Shown: in pieces, positions 44,867 through 56,275 of the stretch
Numbering within the stretch: the first letter of the stretch is position 1
How the letters are laid out: each line of letters opens with the position of its first letter
Source: Gracilariopsis chorda
Lineage: Eukaryota; Rhodophyta; Florideophyceae; Gracilariales; Gracilariaceae
Direction of reading: 5' to 3'
Length of the DNA: 64,000 nt
Assembly (NCBI GenBank): GCA_003194525.1
Contig: NBIV01000255.1
Coordinates: forward strand, 1 to 64,000
Program-made: the position numbers and the translations under genes
The notes under the pieces: model-generated
Databases searched by the model: none
What the model was told of the DNA's origin: nothing
The model's input: only the letters and a program-made list of their open reading frames with translations

Positions 44867-45670
44867 CATGGGCTCTGCAGTCCCATAGCACAAAAGCCAA
44901 GCCGGTCTTTATATGGGTCAGTATTTATGAATGACCGACTATCCTTGTAAACAGAATCCACTGAGCTTGACAGCTCACTTCGTTTTGGTGAGAAGGTTTT
45001 AAAGTAATGGATGACCTTCTTAACCAAGAAGCCTGAGATACGCGTGCAAAAACAAGGCGAAGAGAGACCTCTACAGCATTGTCGTGTTGAAACGAGGTAT
45101 ACAGAATCACGGATTTTATTAGATCTCTTGCATGTTGTAGTGCAAATCTCTTTTGAGTCTGCTCAACGTTTGTTTAGCGATTTGGATAAGTACAGGGCAA
45201 TCAATCTCTATCTCTATTCTCAGCACAATTCTGTCGACCGAGGTGAGAAGTTTTTAATGTTCTGAAAAACATTTGGCTTCTGCAAAGTGGTCTCTTGCAT
45301 CCGAAATCTGAATCTTTTAGGCGTTCTGAACGTATTTTTGGCAAAAACTCTACCTTCGTAGTAGCATTTAAGAATAAATAAGCGTTCTGTGAGTTTGTGA
45401 ATCACGGATTCGGAATTTGTAAATCGAAAACGGTGCAATAGATTGATGACAAGTAGCACCATGTTGATTTACAGATTTGTTTCGGAAGGCAGGTCCAAAG
45501 TGTCCGCCTTCGACTGAACAATATCCGACAAGCATCGCATACACTTCGAAGTTGCAATCACTTAACTGTCCCCCATATCTGACAGGAAAGATGTCGCTTT
45601 CGCCACCGTTTTCAGCAGATGAACATAACAAAACAGTGCATTCGGAATCAGAAAAAGCGTACCACACGAA

Positions 45671-46965
45671 ATGTCCAACAACCTACCAGACATAACGAAT
45701 ACACTAACCGACATGGACGACCAGAAAACAGTTCCACCTACTCCGGAAAAGGCATGTAGCATCGTAGCCAACTCGCACTTTGACAACAATCTCTGCAAAC
45801 AGGCCTTAAAAGTGCTAAAAATCAGTGGAGCTGCTAACGCCAAAGCTCTGACGAAGAGAAAGTTGATTGCTACAAAGATGGTGCAGAGACAGATTGGTGT
45901 CCGGCATTTAAGGCAACTAATATACGGTAACTTTGACAAGTTGGAAGAAACTCTTGCGTTTCTACACAAGATGCCACATACAACTGTGCAAATAACAAGG
46001 ACAAATGAAAGAAACGAGGAAATTGACTCGTGCGTGGAAATGTGCCAGTAGTTTCTAATGGTAGGTTTATAGTTGGGAACCCGTCTCTGCAAACCTTAGA
46101 GAACAATAAATCTTCCGGCGATGGTAGAAGTCCGGCGCTTGAGGCAGGTGAGTTTTGTCGTTTGCTACATTTCCTTGCAGATGCAAGGATGACAGTTTTG
46201 AGAACAAAGTTAATGGAGAGTTTAAGCTGTGAAGAATTGAACAAACAGATTGTCGATCCCTGGTGTGAAAGTATAGCACCGCTATACAAAGGCCAAAATT
46301 TCAAACTTCATGCAAACAGAGTACTAACTGGTGGAGTGTCACTTAGCGATATTATCATGATTGATTTTCCTGAAAGACCATATGTTTGTGAAGGTGGTGT
46401 GCTAAAAAGGAAGTTTGCCGAGTTCAAAAGTGTGTATGGAACATGTGTCGCCAGGTTTGAGGCATCGGTTAAAGGTGATCCAGAAGCGTTTGCTTCGTTT
46501 GCAGATGGAAAGATGTAAATTATGTATGGGTACTGCTTTCTACAGCTTCATCCTTTACTACAGCCGTTTGTGACACGTGCGCTTACAAACGATGCCCAGA
46601 GGGAGGAAGGTGTCGTGTCTGGCATTTCTCCATATGGATATGGAGGTAATGCAGTATCAAGATCTCTACAAAGACAAGAAAAGCGTCACATACACGATGT
46701 GAATTTCATTGGCATGTGCAATTGAATTTCAGCTTTGCGCCCCCAAGCTCGACTCACGTCCGCGGATTTGGAAAGAGTGGAACGCCGTACAATGCACTTT
46801 GAAATGCTCTATGCACAAGGACGGTCTACTTTGTCAACACTGGTAGCAATACTGAGAACGCGGCGCATTCTAGAGCAAACAGATATTGATGAAGAGCGGG
46901 GTCTGTTTGAAGGTATTATACAACGCCTGAAATCTACTTTAGCATCAATGGAAGGACAGGAATGA
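45671..46965 (+). pseudogene. Decayed gene of unknown family
   Basis: ATG 45671 opens a complete 126-codon frame of helical character. It overlaps by 22 nt a second frame (46030-46965) that carries protein-like sequence (VDPWCESIAPLYKGQNFKLH, DPEAFASFADGKM, HPLLQPFVTRALTNDAQREE) through stops at 46516 and 46723. The second part resembles Myb/trihelix-like modules found in protist transposon proteins, but I am not confident. Probably one former gene with one frameshift. Confidence 0.4.
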
Positions 46966-47247
46966 CGAGATATGCAATGAGCATACGTATGCGCGATGCG
47001 AATGGACAAGCAGTGCATCAAAGAAACTGATGATAAGTGGTTGCGTCAGCTTTTTATTAACCCTCTACAGGATCAACCACCACCGCATAGTGGTATTGAT
47101 ATTCACTTTCAAGTGCACGGAACAATTGGATCTTCAACCTGTGCAAGAACCTGTGCAAGAACAGTCAAGAGGTTGTCCATGCAACTAGTAATCCCGTTCA
47201 TGGTGAAAACGCTGTGGATGGTGGGCGTGGTGTGGGTGGGAATGTAA

Positions 47248-47994
47248 ATGCTCCACGAGTATGAACTAGATTTTGCTGGAGAAAACGGGTGTAGTGAGGA
47301 CGGTACCGAGCTTTCCACGGACATCGGCGAGGTTGAAGATGCAGAGGACGAAGAGAAACGTCGACAAAATTGAAACGCCTCCTTACTGGAGTCAGAAAGA
47401 ATACGACTCTTGTCTACAGCGGCCAAACGTAACCTACCGACACCAAAGCCTGTTGAGCCCTCCAGCAGGATCACAGAAGAGCTCAACTTCCTCATCAAGC
47501 GAGATAACCAGTTCAAGAACTTATTGAAAGAGGAAGAGTAAAACGGTGGTCTTGTAACCGTAAGCATGCTGGATCGACCAGAAAAAATATCTGAAAAGGA
47601 AACCTTGAGTGCAAAATAGATTTCCTGAGTGGCGGATCTCATCAACGAACAAATCGCCAAGGACGGTGCGATGAGATTCGAGCTTCAGGACCAGCTCCTG
47701 GAAGCACTGAAGTCGAGACAATACTCTTCAGACGATAGCCAGAATTCCGCAATAGCTGAAGCACCCAGTGTTGATACTGAAACACCCATGCAGAAGCTTG
47801 AGCTACGAGAAAGAGGGGCTATTCTACAAAATCTGCACGACAGATACAAGAAAGAAGTCGACGATGGCAATGAACAAGTGAGCAGCTTGCGAGAGAGACT
47901 CATCATAAAAGAATGTATCACACAGGAAGCGAGAGAAGCAGCAGACGAAAAGAGCATTCTGAGCCTTATCTCTCAACTCAAGGAGAAGAAGTAA
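47248..47994 (+). pseudogene. Decayed coiled-coil protein region
   Basis: In the same frame as 46030-46965, an acidic then heptad-rich sequence (ELDFAGENGCSEDG, RITEELNFLIKRDNQFKNLL, LRERGAILQNLHDRYKKEV) runs to 47994 through stops at about 47371, 47539, 47617 and 47626. It could be the C terminus of the same former gene. The last 122 codons are open. Confidence 0.35.
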
Positions 47995-48255
47995 TGCCAC
48001 ATGCTGAACTCAATTCGTCAGATCGCTTGTGCTCGCGGGTTCTATATTGTGACAAACGCTCCAGGGAACTCTCTTCGAAGGACGCCCTTGTAACCATCGC
48101 TTAGTGAATTTCTAACCGTTCTGGTAAGGGGTCAATCGGGAATGTGAGAAAGACTTCGTCAGTGGAAATAAGCAGGGAATGACGCAGGCTGACAATACTT
48201 TGTAAACTCATGACGTATTACATTATAAGTCTTTCGATGCAGTTATGTTCAACTA

Positions 48256-48606
48256 ATGTCCCATCTTCTCCTTCTTTGTCTTAAAGTACGCCATGAGGTC
48301 AACGTCTTGAAGATCGAAGATGGAGGAGGTTTTATTTGTGATGACGATCACACAAACTGCGTCTTAGCCCTCACAAGCACTTCGCAAACGTTTGGATTCG
48401 AAGCGCCACGGAATGGTGGTGACACAGAATATGACCAAACACCAATCAGATTCCACACGTACCACCACCGAGAAGAAATCCCTGACTTTTTGAAGATGTG
48501 GAGAGACGACAGTTTTTGGACAGATATGGTAAGGGTGAATAGTGAGAACTTCGGATTTGTTAACATCGACAGCTTGACGCCGTCTGCCTCAGAACGTTCA
48601 CTATGA
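48256..48606 (+). CDS. Unrecognised ORF, 116 codons
   Basis: The sequence (IEDGGGFICDDDHTNC, YHHREEIPDFLKMWRDDSFW, TDMVRVNSENFGFVNIDSL) looks like a globular protein rather than chance, and protein-like sequence continues in other frames after the stop. No start context or domain is clear, so it may be a fragment. Confidence 0.3.
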   Translation: MSHLLLLCLKVRHEVNVLKIEDGGGFICDDDHTNCVLALTSTSQTFGFEAPRNGGDTEYDQTPIRFHTYHHREEIPDFLKMWRDDSFWTDMVRVNSENFGFVNIDSLTPSASERSL

Positions 48607-49259
48607 AGACCTAATATTGCTCTGTGACCCATTTGTATTGTAAAGGAGTCCTTAGGAGTGGGGCGGCGTGGACAAGGACAGTTTGGCTTTGTCGTCAGTC
48701 GGAAAGTCGGCACACCACCGCCACAGACAGAATAGAATACGTTTTGCCGAAGGTAAAGGATTGACGCGTTTCCTGAATCGAGTTCTACTTCTTAGCGTTA
48801 TTCATTGCTTTGTCCAGGAGTAGAAGGCTAGAATGCATCTGGGACAAGGGGCAATGGGTTCACTCTTTACCCTCCACGCGCGTTTATACGGTTCACGTCG
48901 CACTTCAGTACGAGACGCAGTCGCGAGAGGCGAGTTGTTAACGGAAAGAAAATATCGCCGTCAAAACCCGGTGTTCTGTCTCTACACATGATGTATGTTC
49001 TATCCTAAGTACGTTGGACTACACCCACTCCCTACACCCACGCTGCGTAAGACACAACAAATGTGAAAACCAGGTACAGGCTATAGATAGAGGCGACGAT
49101 ACCCTGCCATCACTCATGCATGTTCTTCTTCGTGTAAGGCTTTCCTTTAGTGCTTCCGTACTCTTTGAGCTCTTTCTTTTCTCTCACTTTTCTTACTTTC
49201 TCTTTTTTCTCTGAGGATTTTCTTGTCTGACTTTTTATCCCGAAGATGGCCGAGCTGCA

Positions 49260-49719
49260 AGCATCAATGTTAACCCTATCCCCGTGAACCCCAAGGTTGC
49301 CAAAGCCCAGCGCGGCCGGAATAATGAGCCTGTGTTCGTCACCAGCCTCGTGAACCCAAGCAACATGGAATGCATATTTGGACGAGGCTTTACGTGGATA
49401 TGGTGCTGAAAATGTTGACCCCTTTCCACATAAGTTTGCTTCTAATGAAGTTCTCGACATTTCAGGAGAACACAAGTTGCATATCGCCCTTCCTGAACGA
49501 ACTGGATATGCACTCTCTGAGGTTCTCCGTTCTGTTCCTTCACGTTGGATTATCGCCGAAGAGCTCGCGGGAAATATCTGCGATGATTTGATCACTCAAA
49601 CCTTCAACAGTGCTAAGCAGCTCTGCTCATTGATGATTGACTCCGACAAGCCAGTTTGTCAGCCACTTGGAAGCCAGGAAAACCCGGAGAGGAAACTTTC
49701 CGCATTTCCCGGCACGTGA
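49260..49719 (+). pseudogene. Unrecognised protein fragment, one frame change
   Basis: EDGRAASINVNPIPVNPKVA... up to about 49390, then in another frame DEALRGYGAENVDPFPHKF ... GEHKLHIALPERTGYALSEV to a stop at 49719. Both parts read like protein. Family unknown. Confidence 0.3.
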
Positions 49720-49946
49720 CACTTTTGATGGGAAAGTTTCGCCAGGTCTTGCAGTCTGTTCAAAATTCCGTCAAGTTCTAAAACATTGAACTATATTACG
49801 GACCTTTCGTAGTGCTTGCTTGTTCTGACTTGTCTTTTTTGTCACCAGACCGTCACTTGCTCATAATCTAGACCAACTTACTATCACTTTCCGCTCTCTT
49901 TGTCACTTACTGAGTTTTTGACAAGGATATCAAATTGGCTCCTTTG

Positions 49947-50147
49947 TGAAGCGTAAAAAGACAGCTCGGTATTGCTTACCACTCTTCTCACGAATGGGCT
50001 AAACTCGATGGCGATGCCGCCACAGTTGGGATTACCGATCACACTCAAGCCGCTTTTGGAGACCTTGTGTTCGCAGAACTATTTGTGCAAGCAGACAACA
50101 TCTAAAAGCGGAGAAAATACATTAGCAATTGGATTCCGCCCTTTCCC
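49947..50147 (+). pseudogene. gcvH: Glycine cleavage H protein fragment
   Basis: From about 49947 the frame reads [20 protein letters not shown] then [16 protein letters not shown], the lipoyl-carrier H-protein signature (HEW...ATVGIT..AQ..LGD.V..EL). After about 50095 a frame change leads to [10 protein letters not shown], where the family has the segment before the lipoyl-lysine ESVKA motif. That motif is not found. H protein shuttles the aminomethyl group in mitochondrial glycine decarboxylase. With no N terminus, no transit peptide and no lipoyl site, this is a truncated copy. Confidence 0.7.
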
Positions 50148-50497
50148 TCTGCAATTGCGTCGACTTGTGCCTCGCCTGCCGTGATCAATGTATACGCTTC
50201 CTTCGCTCCTCCTTTGCGTTCAGCACTATCGCTGACTACAAGTCCTATGTCATTTACGCAAGGAAAGAACGGGTTGAAGGTTCGAAGTGAAGATATATAG
50301 CGCTTGAAGTAGTACATAACTGGCTACGCCCCACGTTTTCACTGGTACAAAATCATTTATAAACACATCTTGCACTTTTCAGCAGCTTCTACATATCTTT
50401 ATTCTTAAGCATGTCGACTTTCAGGTCTCTGAAAGCACCTCAAAACCAATTTCTCAAATCAATCGTAAAGAAAACCGTATTCATATCCAGCTCGCAC

Positions 50498-52885
50498 TCA
50501 TATCATCTCCACTCCCTCATTCGCGTCCAAAAAATCAAAAGTCTCATTGTCAAGCTCATCCAACCCCAGGTCGTCATCACCCTCGATTACGTCGTCGCGA
50601 GAAACGTATTCATCATCCAGAAATCCGGCGTACACCTGCCCACTTTCCATTTCTTCAATTGCGTCCAATCCTTTTCCGAAACGTAGTTCTGCGTACGAAT
50701 CTCTGCTCAGCTTTTGAACTGTTCTACTTCGGGACAAGAAAAGGGTTTCGTTGCAAGCACAGAAAACGAGTTGAGAGACCTTATCAGTATGTAGCCGATT
50801 TCGCATAGAAGTTCGTATGCGACTTTGCAAACTAAAACTTCTCTGGACGCTTGACGAAGAAGGGCTAGAACATAAAATCCGAAGCGCAAACTCGCGCAAG
50901 CGTGGAGATTCGGTGTACTCAGTCCAATAGTACACAGAGGATCGGCTGTACATCATAAGCGAGTGTCGCAAAACAGGATCAGAAAGCTGTGAGCGCCAGG
51001 ACAGCCGCACTTCCAGGAACTCATCGCACAAACGCTGCACGGCAGCATCCTCTCCACCATCACTGAAAAGCTTTTTACTTACAGGAAACAAGTCCAAGCG
51101 CACAAATGACAGAATGTGCCTGATAACATGTGGCCTATATGCATTCAATTTTTCCATCATACTCCTTATATCCAACAAATATGATACCCGATGTAGGGGA
51201 GTAAGTAGAGCTACCTTGCGATTCGCACCGTTTAAGCGTTCTTCGAATACCCGAATGACATCTGCTCGTCTCTCTGCGGTGTAAAACGATGTTAGTGGAA
51301 GCGATTTGATCTTCGTAAATAACTGCATAGTGGCGGGGTACACTTCCGACAGCAAAGAAGACTCGTCGTCAAACAGTCTCAAGTACTGCCTGATCAGACG
51401 CAGGATGTGGTAGATGTCCAACAGTTTTTGGTAAAGAGAATCATTTCGTACATTCTGCTTAAACAAGTCTCGCTTCTCGCGGTTGCGACTATCGTATAGT
51501 CTCGCGTTAAAGTCAGGACAGTCCACCAATCTCAGTAGTACTTCTTTGCTCCTAAGAAAAGATGCAGCCATACTCTCCGATGATGCAAACCTTGTGGCGA
51601 CCATTTGACACGGCAGAATAGCTGTCTTAGGTAGTTGCACTCTCCCATAGCAATCAGTACCCAATGAAGACTGAGCAGAGCATTGTAAATTGAATGCAGT
51701 CTTCAAATCCTTGAAACGACTGTACAGCTTCGGTTGATTTCTCAAATCACCTATAACGGTTGAAACGGTTGACAGGACCTCCTTAACCCAAGATATGTCA
51801 CCGATGTCCTGCATCAGAAGATTTGCCATGTGAGGCTGGTCTTGTACGGATACAAGATGGGTATACTTCTGAAACAACAGTTCTTTGGCTTTGATACAAG
51901 AACTAGTATTGTCACTGACAACCGCACAAACTCTCTGGATGTCACCGTACTCTGCGATTGCTTCTTCACAAATACCAGCATAGAGAGCAGCGTCACAGCT
52001 CTTCGAACCAGTGTAAATGGACCGCAAGAAAAAGGTTCTTCGTACTTTCTGAGTTCCAGTTAACGACAGCAACACGTTAACTACCGAAGCGCCACACGTA
52101 TCCGTCCATCCATCAAAAACCAATGTAGCGTAACGTTCTGAAAGTAAACCAGCAATTGATTCTAGAACGCGAGATCGCATTGCCTCATAATATCTCTTCA
52201 CATTCTTGTTACCCATTCTTCTCGGTGTAGGAATTTGTTGTCCAAGTGACGGAATCGCAATTGTGATGAGCTGAAAAAAGTCGTCACTGCCTGGTTGCCG
52301 ACTTAACAATGAAAATGGAAGCATGTGTTTCACCATAAACTTAGTGAGAAGCCCGTTAAATCTTGTTCTGTTGTCGTAGGAATCTTCACTATTCTCCTCA
52401 TGAACGTCGAGCTTGTAGGTGACGGCTTTCGGTTTTGTCTGAGAACTATCGCACACTCGTTTGCGAACGGAATCATCGCTCTTCTGTGAAACCTTCCTCT
52501 TTCGATTTCGGGAGATGGCAGGAGTCACGGGAACCCCGAAGAGATCTGATCCTCCTTCTTTGAGAGTAGAATTGTAATATTCTCTCAGGCGTTTGTCTGC
52601 GAGTAACCTTTGTCGAGCAGCAGAAGATATTTTTCCACATCGCAGCAAATGTTGACCCAATTTGGTTGTGTTGGGAATTTTGGCAGTGGTATACCACGAA
52701 CAACCCTTGCACGTTAAAAATAAAGTCGAAGATACATTCGTCGCACCAGTGGAATGTTCACGCATCTCAAAGAGATCTGACATCCACCACTTCCGTTTTT
52801 TGGTGCGATGCGATACACCAGAGCTCGATAATGTACTGCTGCGCTCTGTGCGAGTGTTAGAAGCTGAAATCTCCAACTCACACAT
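50498..52885 (-). CDS. hAT-family transposase, intact (795 codons)
   Basis: An uninterrupted frame. Residues 56-83 form a BED-type zinc finger (C59, C62, H79, C83). The RNase-H-like core shows VFDGWTDT with D258 and VVSDNTSSC with D325 (DUF659 region). The C terminus has the hAT dimerisation pattern SSSVQRSFSLQSRIRTSMRN followed by RL...LV (about 675-715), although the usual ERxWS reads QRSFS. Such proteins cut at short TIRs and make 8-bp duplications. I could not find matching TIRs on either side, so it may be domesticated or its ends have decayed. It is the only full-length transposase of the window. Confidence 0.85.
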   Translation of the reverse strand: MCELEISASNTRTERSSTLSSSGVSHRTKKRKWWMSDLFEMREHSTGATNVSSTLFLTCKGCSWYTTAKIPNTTKLGQHLLRCGKISSAARQRLLADKRLREYYNSTLKEGGSDLFGVPVTPAISRNRKRKVSQKSDDSVRKRVCDSSQTKPKAVTYKLDVHEENSEDSYDNRTRFNGLLTKFMVKHMLPFSLLSRQPGSDDFFQLITIAIPSLGQQIPTPRRMGNKNVKRYYEAMRSRVLESIAGLLSERYATLVFDGWTDTCGASVVNVLLSLTGTQKVRRTFFLRSIYTGSKSCDAALYAGICEEAIAEYGDIQRVCAVVSDNTSSCIKAKELLFQKYTHLVSVQDQPHMANLLMQDIGDISWVKEVLSTVSTVIGDLRNQPKLYSRFKDLKTAFNLQCSAQSSLGTDCYGRVQLPKTAILPCQMVATRFASSESMAASFLRSKEVLLRLVDCPDFNARLYDSRNREKRDLFKQNVRNDSLYQKLLDIYHILRLIRQYLRLFDDESSLLSEVYPATMQLFTKIKSLPLTSFYTAERRADVIRVFEERLNGANRKVALLTPLHRVSYLLDIRSMMEKLNAYRPHVIRHILSFVRLDLFPVSKKLFSDGGEDAAVQRLCDEFLEVRLSWRSQLSDPVLRHSLMMYSRSSVYYWTEYTESPRLREFALRILCSSPSSSSVQRSFSLQSRIRTSMRNRLHTDKVSQLVFCACNETLFLSRSRTVQKLSRDSYAELRFGKGLDAIEEMESGQVYAGFLDDEYVSRDDVIEGDDDLGLDELDNETFDFLDANEGVEMI

Positions 52886-53471
52886 GTTTGAAGAAAGAAC
52901 TTCTCACACAATACAACACATGTCGGAGAAATGCCGGAAGACAAGTATTGGGAAACAAGGTAGAAGAGAGGTTTAGTAGGAACCAGGAGACAACTTCAAA
53001 CGTGAGGCATACAAGAATAGAAAAGAGGTGAGTGGGGTGCGCATTGACAATCCAACCAGGTGCAAATTGCTGTTCTTCGCTAGGAGGAGATTAAAAACCC
53101 TTTAAAAACAGGGCAAAGAGCAGGCCAGCAGTCAACAAAACTCTAGGTTTTGAATCGGTGTAAGTCCCACACCAATTTCAAATATGCCCTTACATCTTCC
53201 ATTACAGTACATGATCTCGTTTCCGATGCACTACGGCCACGAAGGGGCGTGATGCGGTAGACTACTGTGAATTTCACATGCGGAGAACGGACGGCGCTTG
53301 CGGATCAAGTGCACACTTCCTCGACATGCATCACAATTTCATGTTCCACTGCGGGAAGATACTGGCACAACGGTACCAACGGTAAACTGTAGCAATACCT
53401 ACCTATACTTTCAGTGCACTTAGCTTGTCCTTGTCGGCGGCCCCGATCCGCGCGCAAACCGCAACACCGCT

Positions 53472-54501
53472 ATGGAAGCGCAAAGGAGCTCGTCCGCTTC
53501 GTTCACCATTCTTCGTCCGCGCCTCTCCGACAACGCCGAAGCTGTTTCCCGGCTGTCCCACGTGCCCATCACATCCCCAGGCTCCGTAATTCTCACCGAG
53601 GACCATTCCGTGCGAGCGCGCCGAACCTTGCTCAGCTGCGGCGAGTCCGGAAATGTGCTCACCGCCACTCGCGCCGGCGTCATCTCACGCGTCAACAAAC
53701 TGGTCATGGTCATGCCACTGCGCTCGCGATACATTCTGGAAACCGGCGACGTTGTGGGTGGACGCGTCGTTGAAATTGCCAGTAAGCGCTACAAAATGGA
53801 TGTCAATGCTACCAAACTTGCCTTCTTGTTGCTCACCGCCATCAAATTGCCCGGCGGCGTGCACCGACGTCGCAATCAAGAAGATGAACTCAACATGCGT
53901 GAGTATTTCAAAGAGGGTGATTTGGTCAGTGCTGAAGTTCAGGAACGACGAAAAGACGTCAGCGTCGCCCTCCACGCGAGAATGTTACGGTATAGAAAGC
54001 TGTCCGGTGGACGGTGGACAGTTGGTCACCTTGCAACCCGAACTGGTGAAACGAGCAAAGAAGCACTTTCATGAACTGACCTGCGGAGTGCACATGACTC
54101 TGCGCAACAACGGGTTCGCTTTCCTGTCACAGACTCGGAAGGATGCCATTTTATTGGAGATGTGGTGGCGCATTGCTCGCGTTTCGAATAATATCTTGGC
54201 GCTGGATAGCGAGTTTAATGCAATTGGTCCAGATACTATTATGTATGCTTATGAAACTAGTCTGGCAAATGGTATGGAGGTGAAGGACATGTGCACACCT
54301 GATGTAGTGAAAATTATAGGCATGGGTGCGAGATCGATGAGAGAGGCTGCCCGAGAACGTTTCAGTTGTGAGCTCTTGGTGAGGGACCAAAGAGGCTCGT
54401 TCACTACGTATAAAAGTCAGATTTTTGTTTCTTGTATGGTGAGAAGGGAACCTTTGATCACTAACGTTTGGCGTGCGACTATCAGGGATGGCAGGAATTA
54501 G
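53472..54501 (+). pseudogene. RRP4: Exosome subunit Rrp4, one apparent frameshift
   Basis: ATG 53472 starts an Rrp4 N terminus (ITSPGSVILTEDHSVRA), an S1 RNA-binding domain (LETGDVVGGRVVEI, KLPGGVHRRR, FKEGDLVSAEVQ) and the LHARMLRYRKL motif. Near 54001-54022 the frame must shift by one base; the new frame continues with QPELVKRAKKHFHEL, NNGFAF and a KH domain (ARVSNNILALDSEF) to 54501. Rrp4 caps the RNA exosome that degrades and trims RNA. No introns. The last about 40 residues exceed the family length. The single break lies in the repeat ggtggacggtggac, so a base-call error is as likely as a pseudogene. Confidence 0.85.
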
Positions 54502-54573
54502 GGCGGCATGCAGCAGCATGGGCGAGGAGCCGCGAAACAGCATAAAGGCAGTACTGATGCATACGAAATGCAA

Positions 54574-56264
54574 GACAAGGTTTTACAAGCTAGTTTTCAA
54601 TAGAAGGGAGATAGAAAGGCTTTGAACAAACAGTACAGATCACCCGGGGCAAGACAACGCTCTTGACTTGTGTTTTGCATACAGGAAAGGTTGGTTGTTG
54701 GTGTTTTTCCGTGACGCATAGCAAAGCCGCCGTGCATGCAAGAAGAAAAGACACACAAATGAGATATGAAACAAAGTCTCTTTTTGCACACGGAGACGAG
54801 ACAAGAGTTGGGGCAGAACGGGTCCGTGGTGGATGGCGTATGAAAACAAGAGAGCCGTTTGGAGAAAGTACAGACGACTGGGTGCAGGAATTGTGGATTT
54901 TGAAAGGTTTGTCAAAAGTACAAGCGCGAATACGGCCAAAGACATGCAACTTCTGGTAGTATTGTTTACCGAAGCCAGTCATGGCATCATCGTAAGTTCC
55001 ACTTCGGATAAGAACCCCCTCCTGATAAAGAGGCCTGAGGGATGTACCATGGGAAGTTTTTATCTGCTTCTCTTTCACAGACCAGTACTCTCTTCCACAA
55101 TAATGAAATCTCCTCTCCGTTGATTAACGATCAAGAGACATGATCCATATGTGCACTTTTCTTGCGTTCATATGTACCGCTGACTAGCAATCCTCTCTGC
55201 CACGCTACTAATGGATCATATAGATGCATGTCTTATCAACAAAAAGGCAAGGTTTGTTAGTCGGAGCGCATTAGACAATGGTTAATGATACAACATACCT
55301 TAAGTCTTCCTATTTGTTTCCATAGAAATGCAGAAACACTTAAAGCATTGCAAAGGGTTTCCGAACGTTCGCACGTGTTATTGATCAGATACACTATTTC
55401 TTATTTGAGGAGACTCAACATGAGTTGAAATTGTGGTTACATTCCTTGAGAACGGCACCTTTTTCTTACAACCACGGCGCAAAACGGTTTTTTTCTTCTT
55501 CAAAATAAATTGACGAAGGCTTACGTTGTTTATATGATCACAATCTCGCAAATTCTCCAGTTTGGTAACATATGAGCTGTAAAGTCTGTTTGTGGTTGCC
55601 ATATGAATGAGAAACTTTTCGAAGAAGTGTTTTTTTTCTATGATTGCAGAAATGTTGTCATTTCATTGTATTGGGTTTTGGCAATTGCCAATTTCACATC
55701 AACATCTAACGAATGTAGTTTCGATACGTTCCGAAATGGTTTCAATGACATTTGTTGAATATATTGTCGTAGTTTCCAGACTCGTAGTTCATTACGAACA
55801 AAAGCATCGCGCTCCAGAGTCAGGTTGCGCATTTCTGTGCTCAAGTAGAAGCAAGTTTGTACAAAGGATTGATGAACTACGTACAATCAAAGGATCAAGG
55901 CACCGATCAAGTTGTAGTATTCTGTGTGAAGATCTGTGGGCAAGAAAGAACGAGCGACCTAGTCTTGCACCTTCAAGACAATGATCAACACTGACGTTAT
56001 TGTCTGAAAGATGGTAGGTAAGAGGTTTAAGTGCGTAAACATTCCGTATGGACACGAAAGCATACATGCGAGCACGTAAGGCTATACTTGGGGCCTTGAA
56101 TACTATGACAGGTGTACTACTATTCAGGATTCTATGCCAAGTTCTTGCCACGTGGAGTCCATGCTAGTTACTACGGAAATTTCCAAGAGACCATGGAAAG
56201 TTTCCTCACGAAGAGTTCCTGGCTTGGAAGGTGTCTATTGTAATAGATCACGGGCTCAAATAGT
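54574..56264. other. Intergenic, nothing recognised
   Basis: No frame with a recognisable domain on either strand; several AT-rich stretches. Confidence 0.4.
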
Positions 56265-56275
56265 GGATGTGTGGG

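Noticed and set aside
53105..53120. hAT terminal repeat candidate cagggcaaagag
   Set aside because: No inverted partner was found on the other side of the transposase gene and no 8-bp duplication.
53990..54030. Intron in RRP4 to explain the frame change
   Set aside because: Conserved motifs on the two sides are adjacent with no room for GT-AG sequence.
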